DNA of 64,000 nt from Acidimicrobiia bacterium (GTDB lineage: Bacteria; Actinomycetota; Acidimicrobiia; Spongiisociales; ZC4RG35), in the NCBI GenBank assembly GCA_017577575.1, contig PKRG01000004.1:101149-165148 (forward strand). Reading direction: 5' to 3'. A program made the translations under genes and the position numbers. This document shows positions 17,393 through 27,962 of the stretch, one piece after another; the first letter of the stretch is position 1; each line of letters starts with the position of its first letter. The notes under the pieces were generated by a model. That model saw only the letters and a list, made by a program, of their open reading frames with translations. It searched no databases and was not told the DNA's origin.

Positions 17393-19696
17393 TCACTCCA
17401 GGGCCAAGTCGAGGACCTCGCTCATGTCCTCCACCAGGTGGATCTGCAGGTCCTTGCGCACATCGTCGGGCACGTCGTCGAGATCCACCTCGTTGCGCTT
17501 GGGCAGGATCACCTCGGTGAGCCCCGCCCGGTGGGCGGCGAGCACCTTCTGTTTCACCCCGCCGATCGGCAGCACCTTGCCCTGGAGGGTGACCTCTCCG
17601 GTCATCCCCACCTCCGGGCGGACCTTGCGGCCGGTCAGCAACGAGGCGAGGGCGGTGGACATGGCGATGCCCGCCGACGGGCCGTCCTTGGGGATCGCCC
17701 CGGCCGGCACGTGGAGGTGGAACCGCTGGTCGAGGGCTCCACGGTCGATGCCCAGCGCCTCGGCGTGCGACTCGACATAGGACAGGGCGATGCGGGCCGA
17801 CTCTTTCATGACGTCGCCCAACTGCCCGGTGAGGACCAGATCGCGGCCGCCTTCCATCTTGGTCGCCTCGATGAAGAGGACCTCGCCGCCGGCGCCGGTC
17901 ACCGCCAGTCCGGTGGCCACCCCCGGGACGTCGGTGCGGTCCTTGGCCTCGTCCTTCCACACCTTCGGCTTGCCGAGGTAGTCGGCCACGTCGTCGGCGT
18001 CGACCACCACCGGCGTCGTGCCCTCGCCCTTGGCGATGTAGGTCGCCACCTTGCGGGTGAGCTTGCCGAGCTCCCGCTCGAGGTTGCGGACACCGGCCTC
18101 CCGGGTGTACCGGTCGACGATCGTTGCCAGCGCCGCCTCCGTCACCGTGAGCTCCTCCGGCTCCAGGCCGGCAGCCCGCAGCTGACGGGGAAGCAGGTGG
18201 TCGCGGGCGATGTCGACCTTCTCCAGGTCGGTGTACCCGTCGATCGAGATGACCTCCATCCTGTCCAGCAGGGGCGCCGGGATCGTCTCCAGGACGTTGG
18301 CGGTGGCGATGAACAGCACGTCGGAGAGGTCGAGGTCGGTCTCGAGATAGTGGTCGCGGAACGTGTGGTTCTGGGCCGGGTCGAGGACCTCGAGCAGGGC
18401 CGACGCCGGGTCACCCCGCCAGTCGGCGCCCACCTTGTCCATCTCGTCGAGCATGAACACCGGGTTCATCGAGCCGGCTTCGATCAGCGCCCGCACGATG
18501 CGCCCCGGCCGGGCCCCGACGTAGGTGCGCCGGTGACCGCGGATCTCGGCTTCGTCGCGGACGCCGCCCAGCGCCACGCGGACGAACTTGCGGCCCAGGG
18601 CCCGGGCCACCGACTCGCCCAGTGAGGTCTTACCCACGCCGGGTGGGCCGACGAGGAGCAGGATGGCGCCGGCCCGGCGGTGGTCGTCGGCCTCCTCCAG
18701 GCCCCGCTCCCGCCGCAGCTTGCGGACGGCGAGGTGCTCGACGATGCGCTCCTTGACGTCGTGGAGGCCGGTGTGGTCGGCGTCCAGGACGGCCCACGCC
18801 TCGTTGAGTTCGAGGCGGTCCTCGGTGTAGGTGCCCCACGGGACCTCGAACATGGTGTCGAGCCACGTGCGCACCCAGGAGTGCTCGGGCGACTGCTCGC
18901 TCATCCGCTCGAGACGGTCGATCTCGCGCTCGACCGCCTCGGCGACCTTCTCGGGCATCTGCGCCTCTTCGAGCTTCTGGCGGTACTGGTCGGCGATGTT
19001 CTCGTCCTCGCCCAGCTCGCGGCGGATCGCCTCCATCTGCTGGCGGAGGATGTATTCGCGCTGGCTCTTGTCGATGCGCTCGGCCGCCTCCTCGCGGATC
19101 TTGCGGCGCAGGTTCAGGTCGGCGAGGACCTCGCGCATCCAGCCGAGCAGCTTGCCCAGGCGGGCATGGACGTCGATGGTCTCGAGAATCTCGACCTTCT
19201 GTTCGAGGGACAGGTCGGGCGAGTACACCGCCAGGTCGGCCAGCTGCGACGGGTTGTCGATGGACAGGAACCGGTCGGCGACACCGCCTCCGACCCCGCG
19301 CAGCTCCAGGACTTCGCTGACGACGGCGCGGTACTCGGCGACGAGCTCCTCGAGGGCGGGATCGTTGATGACATCGGCCTCCGCCACCTCCTCGGCCGCG
19401 CACCACAGGGCACCGGTCTCGTCGGTGGAACCGGAGCCGACGCGCGCCCGGGAGATGCCGCTCACCACGACGTGGCCGGCTTCGTCCTGGTCGCTGATCT
19501 CGGCGATAGTGCCCACCGAGGCGTAACGGCCGTCGACCCGCGGGACCAGGAGCAGCCGGCCCCCGGCGCGACGCGCCGCCTCGAGGGCGGTCTTGCCCTC
19601 TGCCGTCTCGATGCGCAGCGTCACCACCATGTGGGGAAAGACGACGCCGTTGGTCAGAGGTAGGACCGGCAGAGAGAGTTGATCTGTATGGGGCAT
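17393..19696 (-). CDS. lon: ATP-dependent Lon protease
   Basis: A 767-residue cytoplasmic AAA+ serine protease that degrades misfolded and regulatory proteins. The N-terminal substrate-binding domain starts LPVLPLTNGVVFPHMVVTL and is followed by a coiled-coil region. The ATPase has Walker A GPPGVGKTSLGESVA and Walker B VFMLDEMDKVG. The C-terminal protease has the catalytic Ser in KDGPSAGIAM and Lys in PIGGVKQKVLAAHRAG. The length is normal. It is divergent from dnaK, and an HspR-box-like element lies 21 bases upstream of its start, fitting known HspR control of lon in Streptomyces. Confidence 0.97.
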   Translation of the reverse strand: MPHTDQLSLPVLPLTNGVVFPHMVVTLRIETAEGKTALEAARRAGGRLLLVPRVDGRYASVGTIAEISDQDEAGHVVVSGISRARVGSGSTDETGALWCAAEEVAEADVINDPALEELVAEYRAVVSEVLELRGVGGGVADRFLSIDNPSQLADLAVYSPDLSLEQKVEILETIDVHARLGKLLGWMREVLADLNLRRKIREEAAERIDKSQREYILRQQMEAIRRELGEDENIADQYRQKLEEAQMPEKVAEAVEREIDRLERMSEQSPEHSWVRTWLDTMFEVPWGTYTEDRLELNEAWAVLDADHTGLHDVKERIVEHLAVRKLRRERGLEEADDHRRAGAILLLVGPPGVGKTSLGESVARALGRKFVRVALGGVRDEAEIRGHRRTYVGARPGRIVRALIEAGSMNPVFMLDEMDKVGADWRGDPASALLEVLDPAQNHTFRDHYLETDLDLSDVLFIATANVLETIPAPLLDRMEVISIDGYTDLEKVDIARDHLLPRQLRAAGLEPEELTVTEAALATIVDRYTREAGVRNLERELGKLTRKVATYIAKGEGTTPVVVDADDVADYLGKPKVWKDEAKDRTDVPGVATGLAVTGAGGEVLFIEATKMEGGRDLVLTGQLGDVMKESARIALSYVESHAEALGIDRGALDQRFHLHVPAGAIPKDGPSAGIAMSTALASLLTGRKVRPEVGMTGEVTLQGKVLPIGGVKQKVLAAHRAGLTEVILPKRNEVDLDDVPDDVRKDLQIHLVEDMSEVLDLALE

Positions 19697-19716
19697 GGGA
19701 GTGAACCTCTCTCGAA

Positions 19717-19737
19717 TTTGAGCCTTGCGGACTGAGG
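19717..19737. promoter_or_regulatory. Degenerate HspR (HAIR) box upstream of lon
   Basis: TTTGAGC-N7-ACTGAGG matches 10 of 14 fixed positions of the HAIR consensus CTTGAGT-N7-ACTCAAG. It lies 21 bases upstream of the lon ATG, nearly the same spacing as the clear clpB box (24 bases). The match is imperfect, so this is a supported candidate rather than a certain site. Confidence 0.5.
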
Positions 19738-19812
19738 AAACAACTGTCTCGGGGTTGGTATTCCTGCCGCGGGCACTAGCCTAGTCGAAACCAAACAACG
19801 AGATTCATGAAA

Positions 19813-19833
19813 TATGACACAGGGGCACTCAGG
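19813..19833. promoter_or_regulatory. Possible HspR half-box upstream of dnaK
   Basis: ACTCAGG (19827-19833) matches one HAIR arm at 6 of 7 positions; the other arm, TATGACA, matches only 3 of 7. It lies 60 bases upstream of the dnaK ATG. HspR is the last gene of this operon and is expected to control it, but the site itself is weak. Confidence 0.3.
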
Positions 19834-19892
19834 TTGTACCCTGTGGAACTGATTCTTCGAACGAAAAGTCCGAATCCCGAAAGGAACCCGCT

Positions 19893-21734
<1,842 letters not shown>

Positions 21735-21743
21735 GTGGGGAAA

Positions 21744-21769
21744 GCCGGAGGCCCTCCGGGGCCTCCGGC
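21744..21769 (+). terminator. Hairpin between dnaK and grpE
   Basis: Arms GCCGGAGGCC (21744-21753) and GGCCTCCGGC (21760-21769) form a 10-bp stem with a 6-base loop just after the dnaK stop. It lacks a U tract, so partial termination or 3'-end protection giving extra dnaK message is more likely than complete termination. Confidence 0.6.
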
Positions 21770-21790
21770 CACTCCACCGATGGATGAGAC

Positions 21791-22435
21791 ATGGGCATGA
21801 CTGAGAAACGAACCGAGACAGAACAGGACCAGGTCGTCGAGGCGGACGCGGTGGTCGACGACGCGGATCGAGAGCCGACTGCCGACGACCTCGGCTTGGT
21901 GCTGCCCGAGGACCCAGAGGAGGCGGTCCGCTACCTCCTGAGGAAGGTCCAGGAGGCCCGCGAGGAGGCGTCGTCCTACCTCGACGACCTGAAACGGGTC
22001 GCAGCCGACTTCGACAACTACCGCCGCCGCGCCACCCGGGAGATCGGAGAGGCCACCCAGCGGGCCGCCGAGCGGCTGGTCACCGAGCTCCTCCCCGTCC
22101 TCGACACCTTCGACGCCGCCCTGGCCTTCGAGCCGACGACCGAGGCGGAAGAGAAGCTCCTGGCAGGCATGCACCGCACCCGGGAGCAACTGTTGACGAT
22201 CCTCAACGACCAGGGGCTCGAGATCGTGCCGTCGGTGGGTGAGCCGTTCGATCCGGAGATCCACGAAGCGGTCATGGCCCCGAACGAAGGCTCGGGGCGC
22301 CTGGTGGTCAAAGAGGAGCTGCGGCGCGGGTACCGCCTGAAGGGCCGCCTCGTCCGGCCGGCGCTAGTGGCCGTCGAATACGTCGACGACGCCGACGAGG
22401 CCGACGAAGACACGCAGGAGAGCGACGAGCAGTGA
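21791..22435 (+). CDS. grpE: Nucleotide exchange factor GrpE
   Basis: A 214-residue cofactor that releases ADP from DnaK. An acidic N-terminus precedes a long helix (about 45-110) containing YLDDLKRVAADFDNYRRRAT, the GrpE dimerisation stalk. The C-terminal beta domain contains DPEIHEAVM and LRRGYRLKGRLVRPALVAV, both family hallmarks. The acidic C-terminal tail is extended. Its TGA overlaps the GTG of dnaJ, giving translational coupling. An ATG two codons downstream is an equally possible start. Confidence 0.96.
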   Translation: MGMTEKRTETEQDQVVEADAVVDDADREPTADDLGLVLPEDPEEAVRYLLRKVQEAREEASSYLDDLKRVAADFDNYRRRATREIGEATQRAAERLVTELLPVLDTFDAALAFEPTTEAEEKLLAGMHRTREQLLTILNDQGLEIVPSVGEPFDPEIHEAVMAPNEGSGRLVVKEELRRGYRLKGRLVRPALVAVEYVDDADEADEDTQESDEQ

Positions 22436-23568
22436 ATCGCGACTGGGTGGAGAAGGACTTCTACGCCATCCTGGAGGTGTCTCCCGACGCCTCCCAGGAG
22501 GAGATCAAGCGCGCCTATCGCAAGCTCGCCCAGAAGCTCCACCCCGACGCCAACCCCGGCGACCCGAAAGCCGAAGAGCGTTTCAAGGAAGTCTCGGAGG
22601 CGTACTCGGTCCTCTCCGACCCCGAGCAGCGCAAGGAGTACGACCAGGTGCGCCGCCTCGTCTCCTCCGGATTCGGGGGCGGCGGCCCCGGCGGCTTCGG
22701 CGGCTTCGGCGGGTTCGGTGGCCAGCAGATCCGCGTCGAGGACCTGAGCGACCTCTTCAGCGGTTTCGGCGGGCTCGGCGACCTGTTCACGGGACGGAGC
22801 CGCCGCAGCACCGGGCCCATGCGGGGCGCCGACACCCGCGCCGACCTGACGATCTCCTTCGAGGAGGCGTTCCGCGGCGTCACCACCACGCTGCAGGTGA
22901 GGGGCCAGACGACGTGTTCCCACTGCGGCGGCAGCGGCGCCGAACCGCCCAGCCGGCCCCGAACCTGCCCCACCTGCAACGGCACCGGCACGGTGGCCCG
23001 CAACCAGGGTTTCTTCTCGTTCGCCGAGGCGTGCCCGCAGTGCCGTGGCGCCGGTGTGATCATCGACCAGCCGTGCACGGTGTGCCGGGGATCGGGCACC
23101 GAGGTGCGCACCCGATCGATCCGGGTCCGGATTCCACCCGGCGTGAAGGACGGCGCCACGATCCGCATCCCTGGCAAGGGAGCGCCGGGCCGCAACGGCG
23201 GGCCTCCCGGCGACCTGTTGGTCGACGTGCGAGTGACCCCCCATCCCCTGTTCGGGCGCCGCGACAAGGACCTGACGGTCACGGTGCCCATCACCTACGC
23301 CGAGGCCGCCCTGGGGGCGCGCATCACGGTGCCCACGATGAACGGCCCGGTCAGGATGAAGATCCCGCCGGGCACGACGAGCGGGCGCGTCTTCCGGATC
23401 AAGGGCAAAGGGTTCGACACCGGCCGGGGCAAGCCCGGGGACCTCCTGGCTCGAGTGGAGATCCAGGTCCCCAATAGGCTTTCGAAAGAGGAGAAGCAGC
23501 TGCTCGAGCAGCTGGCTTCCTACGACCGCGAGGACATCCGTGCCCACTTCGAGCCGTACCTGACATGA
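22432..23568 (+). CDS. dnaJ: Chaperone protein DnaJ (type I Hsp40)
   Basis: A 378-residue co-chaperone that stimulates the DnaK ATPase. The J domain carries the HPD motif (LHPDANPGD, about residues 37-39). A Gly/Phe-rich linker (about 78-105) follows. The zinc domain has four CxxCxGxG repeats: CSHCGGSG, CPTCNGTG, CPQCRGAG and CTVCRGSG. C-terminal substrate-binding domains complete a type I architecture. The GTG start overlaps the grpE stop as GTGA. Confidence 0.97.
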   Translation: MNRDWVEKDFYAILEVSPDASQEEIKRAYRKLAQKLHPDANPGDPKAEERFKEVSEAYSVLSDPEQRKEYDQVRRLVSSGFGGGGPGGFGGFGGFGGQQIRVEDLSDLFSGFGGLGDLFTGRSRRSTGPMRGADTRADLTISFEEAFRGVTTTLQVRGQTTCSHCGGSGAEPPSRPRTCPTCNGTGTVARNQGFFSFAEACPQCRGAGVIIDQPCTVCRGSGTEVRTRSIRVRIPPGVKDGATIRIPGKGAPGRNGGPPGDLLVDVRVTPHPLFGRRDKDLTVTVPITYAEAALGARITVPTMNGPVRMKIPPGTTSGRVFRIKGKGFDTGRGKPGDLLARVEIQVPNRLSKEEKQLLEQLASYDREDIRAHFEPYLT

Positions 23569-23578
23569 TGGAGCAGCG

Positions 23579-23980
23579 ATGAGTGACAGGGCACAGAAGC
23601 GAGCCGTCTTCGTCATCTCGGTGGCTGCCGAGCTGGCGGGGATGCACCCCCAGACCCTGCGCATCTACGAACGCAAGGGCCTGATCGATCCGTACCGCAC
23701 CCCGGGAGGGACGCGACGGTACTCGCAAGAGGACATCCAACGCCTCAAGCTCATCCAGCAGCTCACGTCCCAGGGCCTGAACCTGGAGGGCGTGAAGCAG
23801 GTGCTGGCGCTGCGCGACGAACTGCAGCGGCTGCGTGCCAAGGTGGCCGAGATGGAGAAGCGCCTGGACGCCGTCACCCGCGAGGCGGAACAGAAGATGC
23901 GCGAGCTCCATCGCTCGTACCGCCGAGAGATCGTGGTCCGCTCGGAGGCGTGGCCCGACATCCGCCGCCCCAGCCCATGA
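23579..23980 (+). CDS. hspR: MerR-family heat-shock repressor HspR
   Basis: A 133-residue repressor with an N-terminal MerR winged helix (VISVAAELAGMHPQTLRIYE, then GTRRYSQEDIQRLKLIQQLT) and a C-terminal coiled coil (about 75-120). HspR binds inverted CTTGAGT-N7-ACTCAAG (HAIR) boxes together with DnaK in Streptomyces and Mycobacterium. Its position at the end of the dnaK operon is the classical one. Candidate boxes occur at clpB (clear) and lon (degenerate) in this window. It starts 10 bases after dnaJ. Confidence 0.96.
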   Translation: MSDRAQKRAVFVISVAAELAGMHPQTLRIYERKGLIDPYRTPGGTRRYSQEDIQRLKLIQQLTSQGLNLEGVKQVLALRDELQRLRAKVAEMEKRLDAVTREAEQKMRELHRSYRREIVVRSEAWPDIRRPSP

Positions 23981-24048
23981 CGACCCTGACTCCCCCCGCA
24001 CCCGGTGTCGAACAGGGCGGCCGCCGGAAAGGCCATAATGGCCCCGGC

Positions 24049-24321
24049 ATGGACAGCTACTCCGGGCCTGTTCGAATCCTGGACGCGAACGGCATCCTCC
24101 TGACGGTGGGGAGTGCCGACCTGGAGCGTGACCCAGAGAGGAACTCCTGGCGGGGCCTGTTGCGAGTCATCGCCGGGACCGGCGTCGCCGGGAAGGCCCT
24201 CCGGGTGAAGATAGAGGTGCCGGGCGGCGGGGTCAGCGAAGCCGTCCTGGATCCCCGCCCCGAGTCGCCCGACGGGGTCGCCTTCTCCGACATCGCGGGG
24301 ATCGGCCCGGCGCCGTTCTGA
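24049..24321 (+). CDS. Small conserved-looking hypothetical protein
   Basis: A 90-residue protein beginning MDSYSGPVRILDANGILLTV and alternating short hydrophobic strands with Gly/Pro turns, suggesting a small all-beta domain. There is no signal peptide or transmembrane segment and I do not recognise the family. The start was set at the ATG before the first strand. Longer in-frame starts reach back into the hspR end but add only a Pro/Gly-rich stretch. It lies downstream of hspR on the same strand after a 68-base gap, so it may be part of the heat-shock transcript. Confidence 0.55.
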   Translation: MDSYSGPVRILDANGILLTVGSADLERDPERNSWRGLLRVIAGTGVAGKALRVKIEVPGGGVSEAVLDPRPESPDGVAFSDIAGIGPAPF

Positions 24322-24326
24322 GCCGC

Positions 24327-24707
24327 TCAGGCGTACCAGTCGCCGCCTTCGACGACGACCGCGTCACCTGGCACGGCGGGCCCACCCACGTAGACCCACG
24401 CAGGGACGATCTCCCTCCCGATCATGACGTCGGCGACCACCCGCACGTATTCGGGCTCGGGATCGTCAACGCCCTCGTACTGGTCGAGCACCTCCAAGGC
24501 GCGTTCGGGGTCGCGCAACCACAGCAGCTCCCCGACCACCTCGCCGCGGGCGGACTTCACGCACCAGGGATAGCGGTGACCCTCCCCCACCAGGGCATAC
24601 CCCGTGAGGACGGCGGGGCAGTGCCGGACGACGAACGGCTGGACGAGATGGAAGGCGTGCCCGGAGGGGCGGAGTGTCCCGTAGACGAAGATCCGGTCGA
24701 GCATCAT
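24327..24707 (-). CDS. Gamma-glutamylcyclotransferase (AIG2-like) family protein
   Basis: A 126-residue protein opening FVYGTLRPSGHAF, the substrate-binding YGTLR loop of the family, with a candidate catalytic Glu in YEGVDDPEPEYVR. Members convert gamma-glutamyl amines or peptides to 5-oxoproline, but specificity varies widely. The start ATG overlaps the kynureninase stop as ATGA, so the two are translationally coupled; a functional link is only inferred. The 3' end converges on the small hypothetical gene with a five-base gap. Confidence 0.85.
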   Translation of the reverse strand: MMLDRIFVYGTLRPSGHAFHLVQPFVVRHCPAVLTGYALVGEGHRYPWCVKSARGEVVGELLWLRDPERALEVLDQYEGVDDPEPEYVRVVADVMIGREIVPAWVYVGGPAVPGDAVVVEGGDWYA

Positions 24708-25918
24708 GTCACCGGGCCCGTGCGTTCCGGCGCGTGCCTCCATGCGTCGCTCTCCATCACCCCCCGAATGGCTTCCACGGCGTCCCACACCTCGACGTGC
24801 CGCTGGTAGGCGGGCGCCAAGCCGAAGCGTAGGAGATTCGGCGGTCTAACGTCCCCGACCACTCTCCTCTGGATCGAGGCGGCCATGATCCGCCCCGCCT
24901 CGGGATGGGCGAGGGATACGTGGCTGCCGCGCTGGTCGGGAGCCCGCGGGGTCACCACTTCGAACCACGGGAGACGCTCGTCCACCAGGCGAATGAAGTC
25001 GGCCACCAGTCGCTCCGACTTGACCCGCAGGGCCCTGGTGTCGACGCCGTCGAAGACGTCGAGGGCGGCGTCGAGAGCCACGAGCGCCAGGATGGATTGG
25101 GTGCCGGTCTGGGCGCGGGAGGCGCCCGGAGCCGGGCGGTACGCGGATTCCATGGCGAAGGGCTCGGCGTGGCCCCACCACCCGGTGATCGGGTTTCGGA
25201 ACCCGGCCTGGTGACTCGGGTGGACGTAGATGAACGCCGGGGCGCCGGGCCCGCCGTTGAGGTACTTGTACCCGCAGCCCACGGCGAAATCGGATCCCGA
25301 CATGTCGACGTCCATCGCGCCCACCGAATGGGACAGGTCCCACACCACCAGCGCCCCCGCATCCCGTGCCGCGGCGTCGACGTCGGGAATCGAATGACGG
25401 CGCCCGGTGCGGTAGTCGACGTGGGTGAGGGAGACCACGGCGACGTCCGGGGAGATCCGATCGAGCACCTGATCGGGGGGCACCGACATCACTTCGGCGC
25501 CGGCCTGGTCGGCGACGGCGTGGAGGACGTAGAGGTCGGTGGGGAAGTTGCCGGTGTCGGTGAGGATGTACCGGCGGTCGGGGCGCAGGCGGCGAGCTGC
25601 GGCGACCGCCTTGTAGACGGCGACGGTGGTGGTGTCGCCGACGGCCACGGAACCGGGAGGCGCCCCGATGAGAGGGGCGATGCGCTCCGCCACCCGCTCG
25701 GCTAGGTCCCACCATCCGTGGTCGTTCCAGGAACGGATGAGATCGTGGCCCCATTCGTCGACGACGGTGCGCTGGACGACGGCGGGGACGTGACTTGGGA
25801 GCGGGCCGAGCGAGTTCCCGTCCAGGTAGATCAGGCCGTCGGGAAGCGAAAAGGCATTCCGGAGGTCGGCGAGAGGATCGGACGAGTCGAGGTCTTCGAA
25901 GTAGGCGCGATCGAGCAT
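24704..25918 (-). CDS. kynU: Kynureninase
   Basis: A 404-residue PLP enzyme that cleaves L-kynurenine to anthranilate and alanine in tryptophan catabolism. Visible residues are NFPTD (F125 and D128 at the cofactor), D194 in VVWDLSHSVGA for the pyridine nitrogen, and the Schiff-base Lys218 in GCGYKYLNGGPG. The N-terminal IYLDGNSLGPLP is a family hallmark. No other kynurenine-pathway gene is in the window, so it may serve salvage or anthranilate production. The ATG chosen gives the typical length. Confidence 0.95.
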   Translation of the reverse strand: MLDRAYFEDLDSSDPLADLRNAFSLPDGLIYLDGNSLGPLPSHVPAVVQRTVVDEWGHDLIRSWNDHGWWDLAERVAERIAPLIGAPPGSVAVGDTTTVAVYKAVAAARRLRPDRRYILTDTGNFPTDLYVLHAVADQAGAEVMSVPPDQVLDRISPDVAVVSLTHVDYRTGRRHSIPDVDAAARDAGALVVWDLSHSVGAMDVDMSGSDFAVGCGYKYLNGGPGAPAFIYVHPSHQAGFRNPITGWWGHAEPFAMESAYRPAPGASRAQTGTQSILALVALDAALDVFDGVDTRALRVKSERLVADFIRLVDERLPWFEVVTPRAPDQRGSHVSLAHPEAGRIMAASIQRRVVGDVRPPNLLRFGLAPAYQRHVEVWDAVEAIRGVMESDAWRHAPERTGPVT

Positions 25919-26009
25919 GGCGGCGTCAGTTGCGCAGACGGTAACCCAACCTGCCGACGGGCCTGATCGGCGCGCGCATCTCGGAGGAGATCCCTCTCGT
26001 CTTCTTGCC

Positions 26010-27218
26010 CTATCGGGCTCTGGCTCTTTCCAGCCAGGACCGAGCCAGGGCGATGCGAGCGGCGGTCTCGCCCGGCCAATCGGGGGCCTGGACCCGGAAA
26101 GGGCCCGACGCCAGCGTGAAGAGGGCGGCGGCGGCCCGCCGCCGGATGTCTCTCGGGTCGTGGAGACGGTCCCAGATCTCCAGGAGCTCCTGGGTGTAAG
26201 CGCGGACCCTGGCAGGTCGAGTCGACATCGTCTCCCACAAGGCGAGATGCCCCAGCATGACTCCCGGGTCGTCGCCTCGCCGCCCCAGGCCGAACGTGTC
26301 GACATCGAGGAAACCGACGACGCGGCCCCCCTCGGTGAGGATCTGGGCTTCGTAGAAGTCGCCGTGGACCGGGACGAGGTCTTCGTCGTCTTCCTCCCCC
26401 AGCTCTTCGACGAACCGGTCGACCGCCGCGGCCTCCGACGGCACCACCCGTCTGAGCAGGTCGGCGAAGGCCGGGACCCGCTCGATGATGGAGGCCATGG
26501 GCTGGTCGTCGGGCGGAGGGGGGAGGTCGGCTACCAGCGCCGCCACCTCCTCGGGAGCCGGGAGCTGGCCGGCGGGGTCTTCCAAGACGTCGCGCAGCGT
26601 GCGGCCGGGCAGGGCTCGGAGGGCCATGAGGCCGAGCTCGGACGAGCAGCCGAGACTGGCCGGCACCGGCAGCACCGCGGCGAGGAGCTCGTGGCGTTGG
26701 TGGAGCCGTTGGATCCTCTCCGGCCGCAGCACCTTCACGTAGATCCCCTCCCGCTCGCCCCTCACGGACACGACTGCGCGCCGGCCCGGCCGGTAGCCCC
26801 GCAGACGGGTGGTGACCTTTGCCGCGGGCGATCCCAGGTCGGCGAGTAGCCGGGCTGCGTGGGTGTCGTCGAGGGCCGGCGCCAGGCCGGGAAGCGCCGG
26901 GTCGAAGGGAACGCGCCACACGCCCACTGGCGTGCCGTCGGCTTCGACGATCAGCGCCCCGTCGGGGATGCGACCCCCGGCAGCCACCAAGTCGTGGCAG
27001 CCCGCCAGCTCGCCCCCTTCGACGGCCACGGAATAGCGGACGGTGATGCTGGCGCCGGGCCACCAGGTGACGGTGACGGGATGGCAGTCCGTCACCACAC
27101 CGCCCGTCGCCTCCGCCACCGCCGCCACGGGTCCAGGCACGGCTTCGCCCAGCAGCGTCGCCACGGAGGGCAGGTCGGGGTCGGCGACGCAGGCGGTGGC
27201 TGGATGGACCGGGGCCAT
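26010..27218 (-). CDS. Aminoglycoside-phosphotransferase-fold kinase of unknown substrate
   Basis: A 402-residue protein with a variable N-terminal half and a C-terminal APH/choline-kinase-like catalytic domain. LVPVHGDFYEAQIL holds the catalytic Asp and VVGFLDVDTFGLGRRGDD the metal-binding Asp. GIYVKVLR may supply the ATP-binding Lys. The first ~150 residues are beta-rich (TVTWWPGASITVRYSV) and not recognised. It likely phosphorylates a small molecule; antibiotic resistance is not implied. It begins 78 bases from the divergent membrane-protein gene. Confidence 0.75.
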   Translation of the reverse strand: MAPVHPATACVADPDLPSVATLLGEAVPGPVAAVAEATGGVVTDCHPVTVTWWPGASITVRYSVAVEGGELAGCHDLVAAGGRIPDGALIVEADGTPVGVWRVPFDPALPGLAPALDDTHAARLLADLGSPAAKVTTRLRGYRPGRRAVVSVRGEREGIYVKVLRPERIQRLHQRHELLAAVLPVPASLGCSSELGLMALRALPGRTLRDVLEDPAGQLPAPEEVAALVADLPPPPDDQPMASIIERVPAFADLLRRVVPSEAAAVDRFVEELGEEDDEDLVPVHGDFYEAQILTEGGRVVGFLDVDTFGLGRRGDDPGVMLGHLALWETMSTRPARVRAYTQELLEIWDRLHDPRDIRRRAAAALFTLASGPFRVQAPDWPGETAARIALARSWLERARAR

Positions 27219-27296
27219 GGGCCCATCTTCCCCCACCGAGCGGGGCCGGCAAACGGGAGGACGATCGGATGCCCTCGATCGCCTACCCTCGGCGAT

Positions 27297-27890
27297 GTGA
27301 CCGGTGCGATCGCCGATTGCGAGCGGATCCTCGCCGGATGGCTGGGCCAGCCCGTCAACTCCCTGACCAGCTTCGCATTCGTGGTCGCCGGGGTCCACGT
27401 GTGGCGTCGATCGCATCGGCTCGTGGGGCTGGCGTCTGTCGCCACCGGCGTGGGGTCGTTCCTGTTCCACGGCCCGATGCCACCCGGTGCCGAGTGGGCC
27501 CACGACGTGTCGCTGGCGTGGCTGTTGGTGACGGTGGCCACCGCCGGCACCAGATGGGAACGGCTGGGCGGGGCCCCTTCCCTGGCAGTCGTCGGGCTCG
27601 GGCTGGCCGTGGTTCCCGCCGCCGGAGACCCGCTGGGAGCGTTGGCTGCGGCGGGAGCCATCGGATCGGTCCTGTGGCGCGACCGGAGCCGTTCGACCGT
27701 GGCCGCTCTCGGGATCCTCTGCATCGCAGCAGCCATCGGCCGGTTGTCGGCGACGGGCGGCCCGCTGTGCGTGCCGGACTCGATCGTCCAGGGCCACGGC
27801 CTATGGCACCTGGGCGCCGCCCTGTCGATCGCCCTCTGGGCCACGGCGTCTTCTCGTCGGGGCTCCCTGGCACCGGCGAGCAGCATGTGA
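27297..27890 (+). CDS. Ceramidase-like (CREST superfamily) integral membrane protein
   Basis: A 197-residue protein with about seven hydrophobic segments. Motifs resemble the CREST hydrolase superfamily (alkaline ceramidase, PAQR receptors): a Ser in NSLTSFAF, HG in GSFLFHG, HD in WAHDVSLAW, and CVPDSIVQGHGLWHLGAA with two His near the C-terminus. In that superfamily these residues bind zinc and hydrolyse amide bonds in lipids. The assignment rests on motifs only. The GTG start lies just ahead of the first conserved segment. Confidence 0.6.
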   Translation: MTGAIADCERILAGWLGQPVNSLTSFAFVVAGVHVWRRSHRLVGLASVATGVGSFLFHGPMPPGAEWAHDVSLAWLLVTVATAGTRWERLGGAPSLAVVGLGLAVVPAAGDPLGALAAAGAIGSVLWRDRSRSTVAALGILCIAAAIGRLSATGGPLCVPDSIVQGHGLWHLGAALSIALWATASSRRGSLAPASSM

Positions 27891-27962
27891 CAGGCGGCCA
27901 CCGGCTGTGGCGAGGGCTCTGGGCCGCGTTACCGTCGTGATCGACGCCGAGAGGGGACGCCG

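Noticed and set aside
24060-24085. GTTCGAATCC resembling a tRNA T-loop
   Set aside because: Flanking bases do not form a 5-bp T stem, no acceptor or anticodon arms are present, and it lies in the start of a plausible coding sequence.
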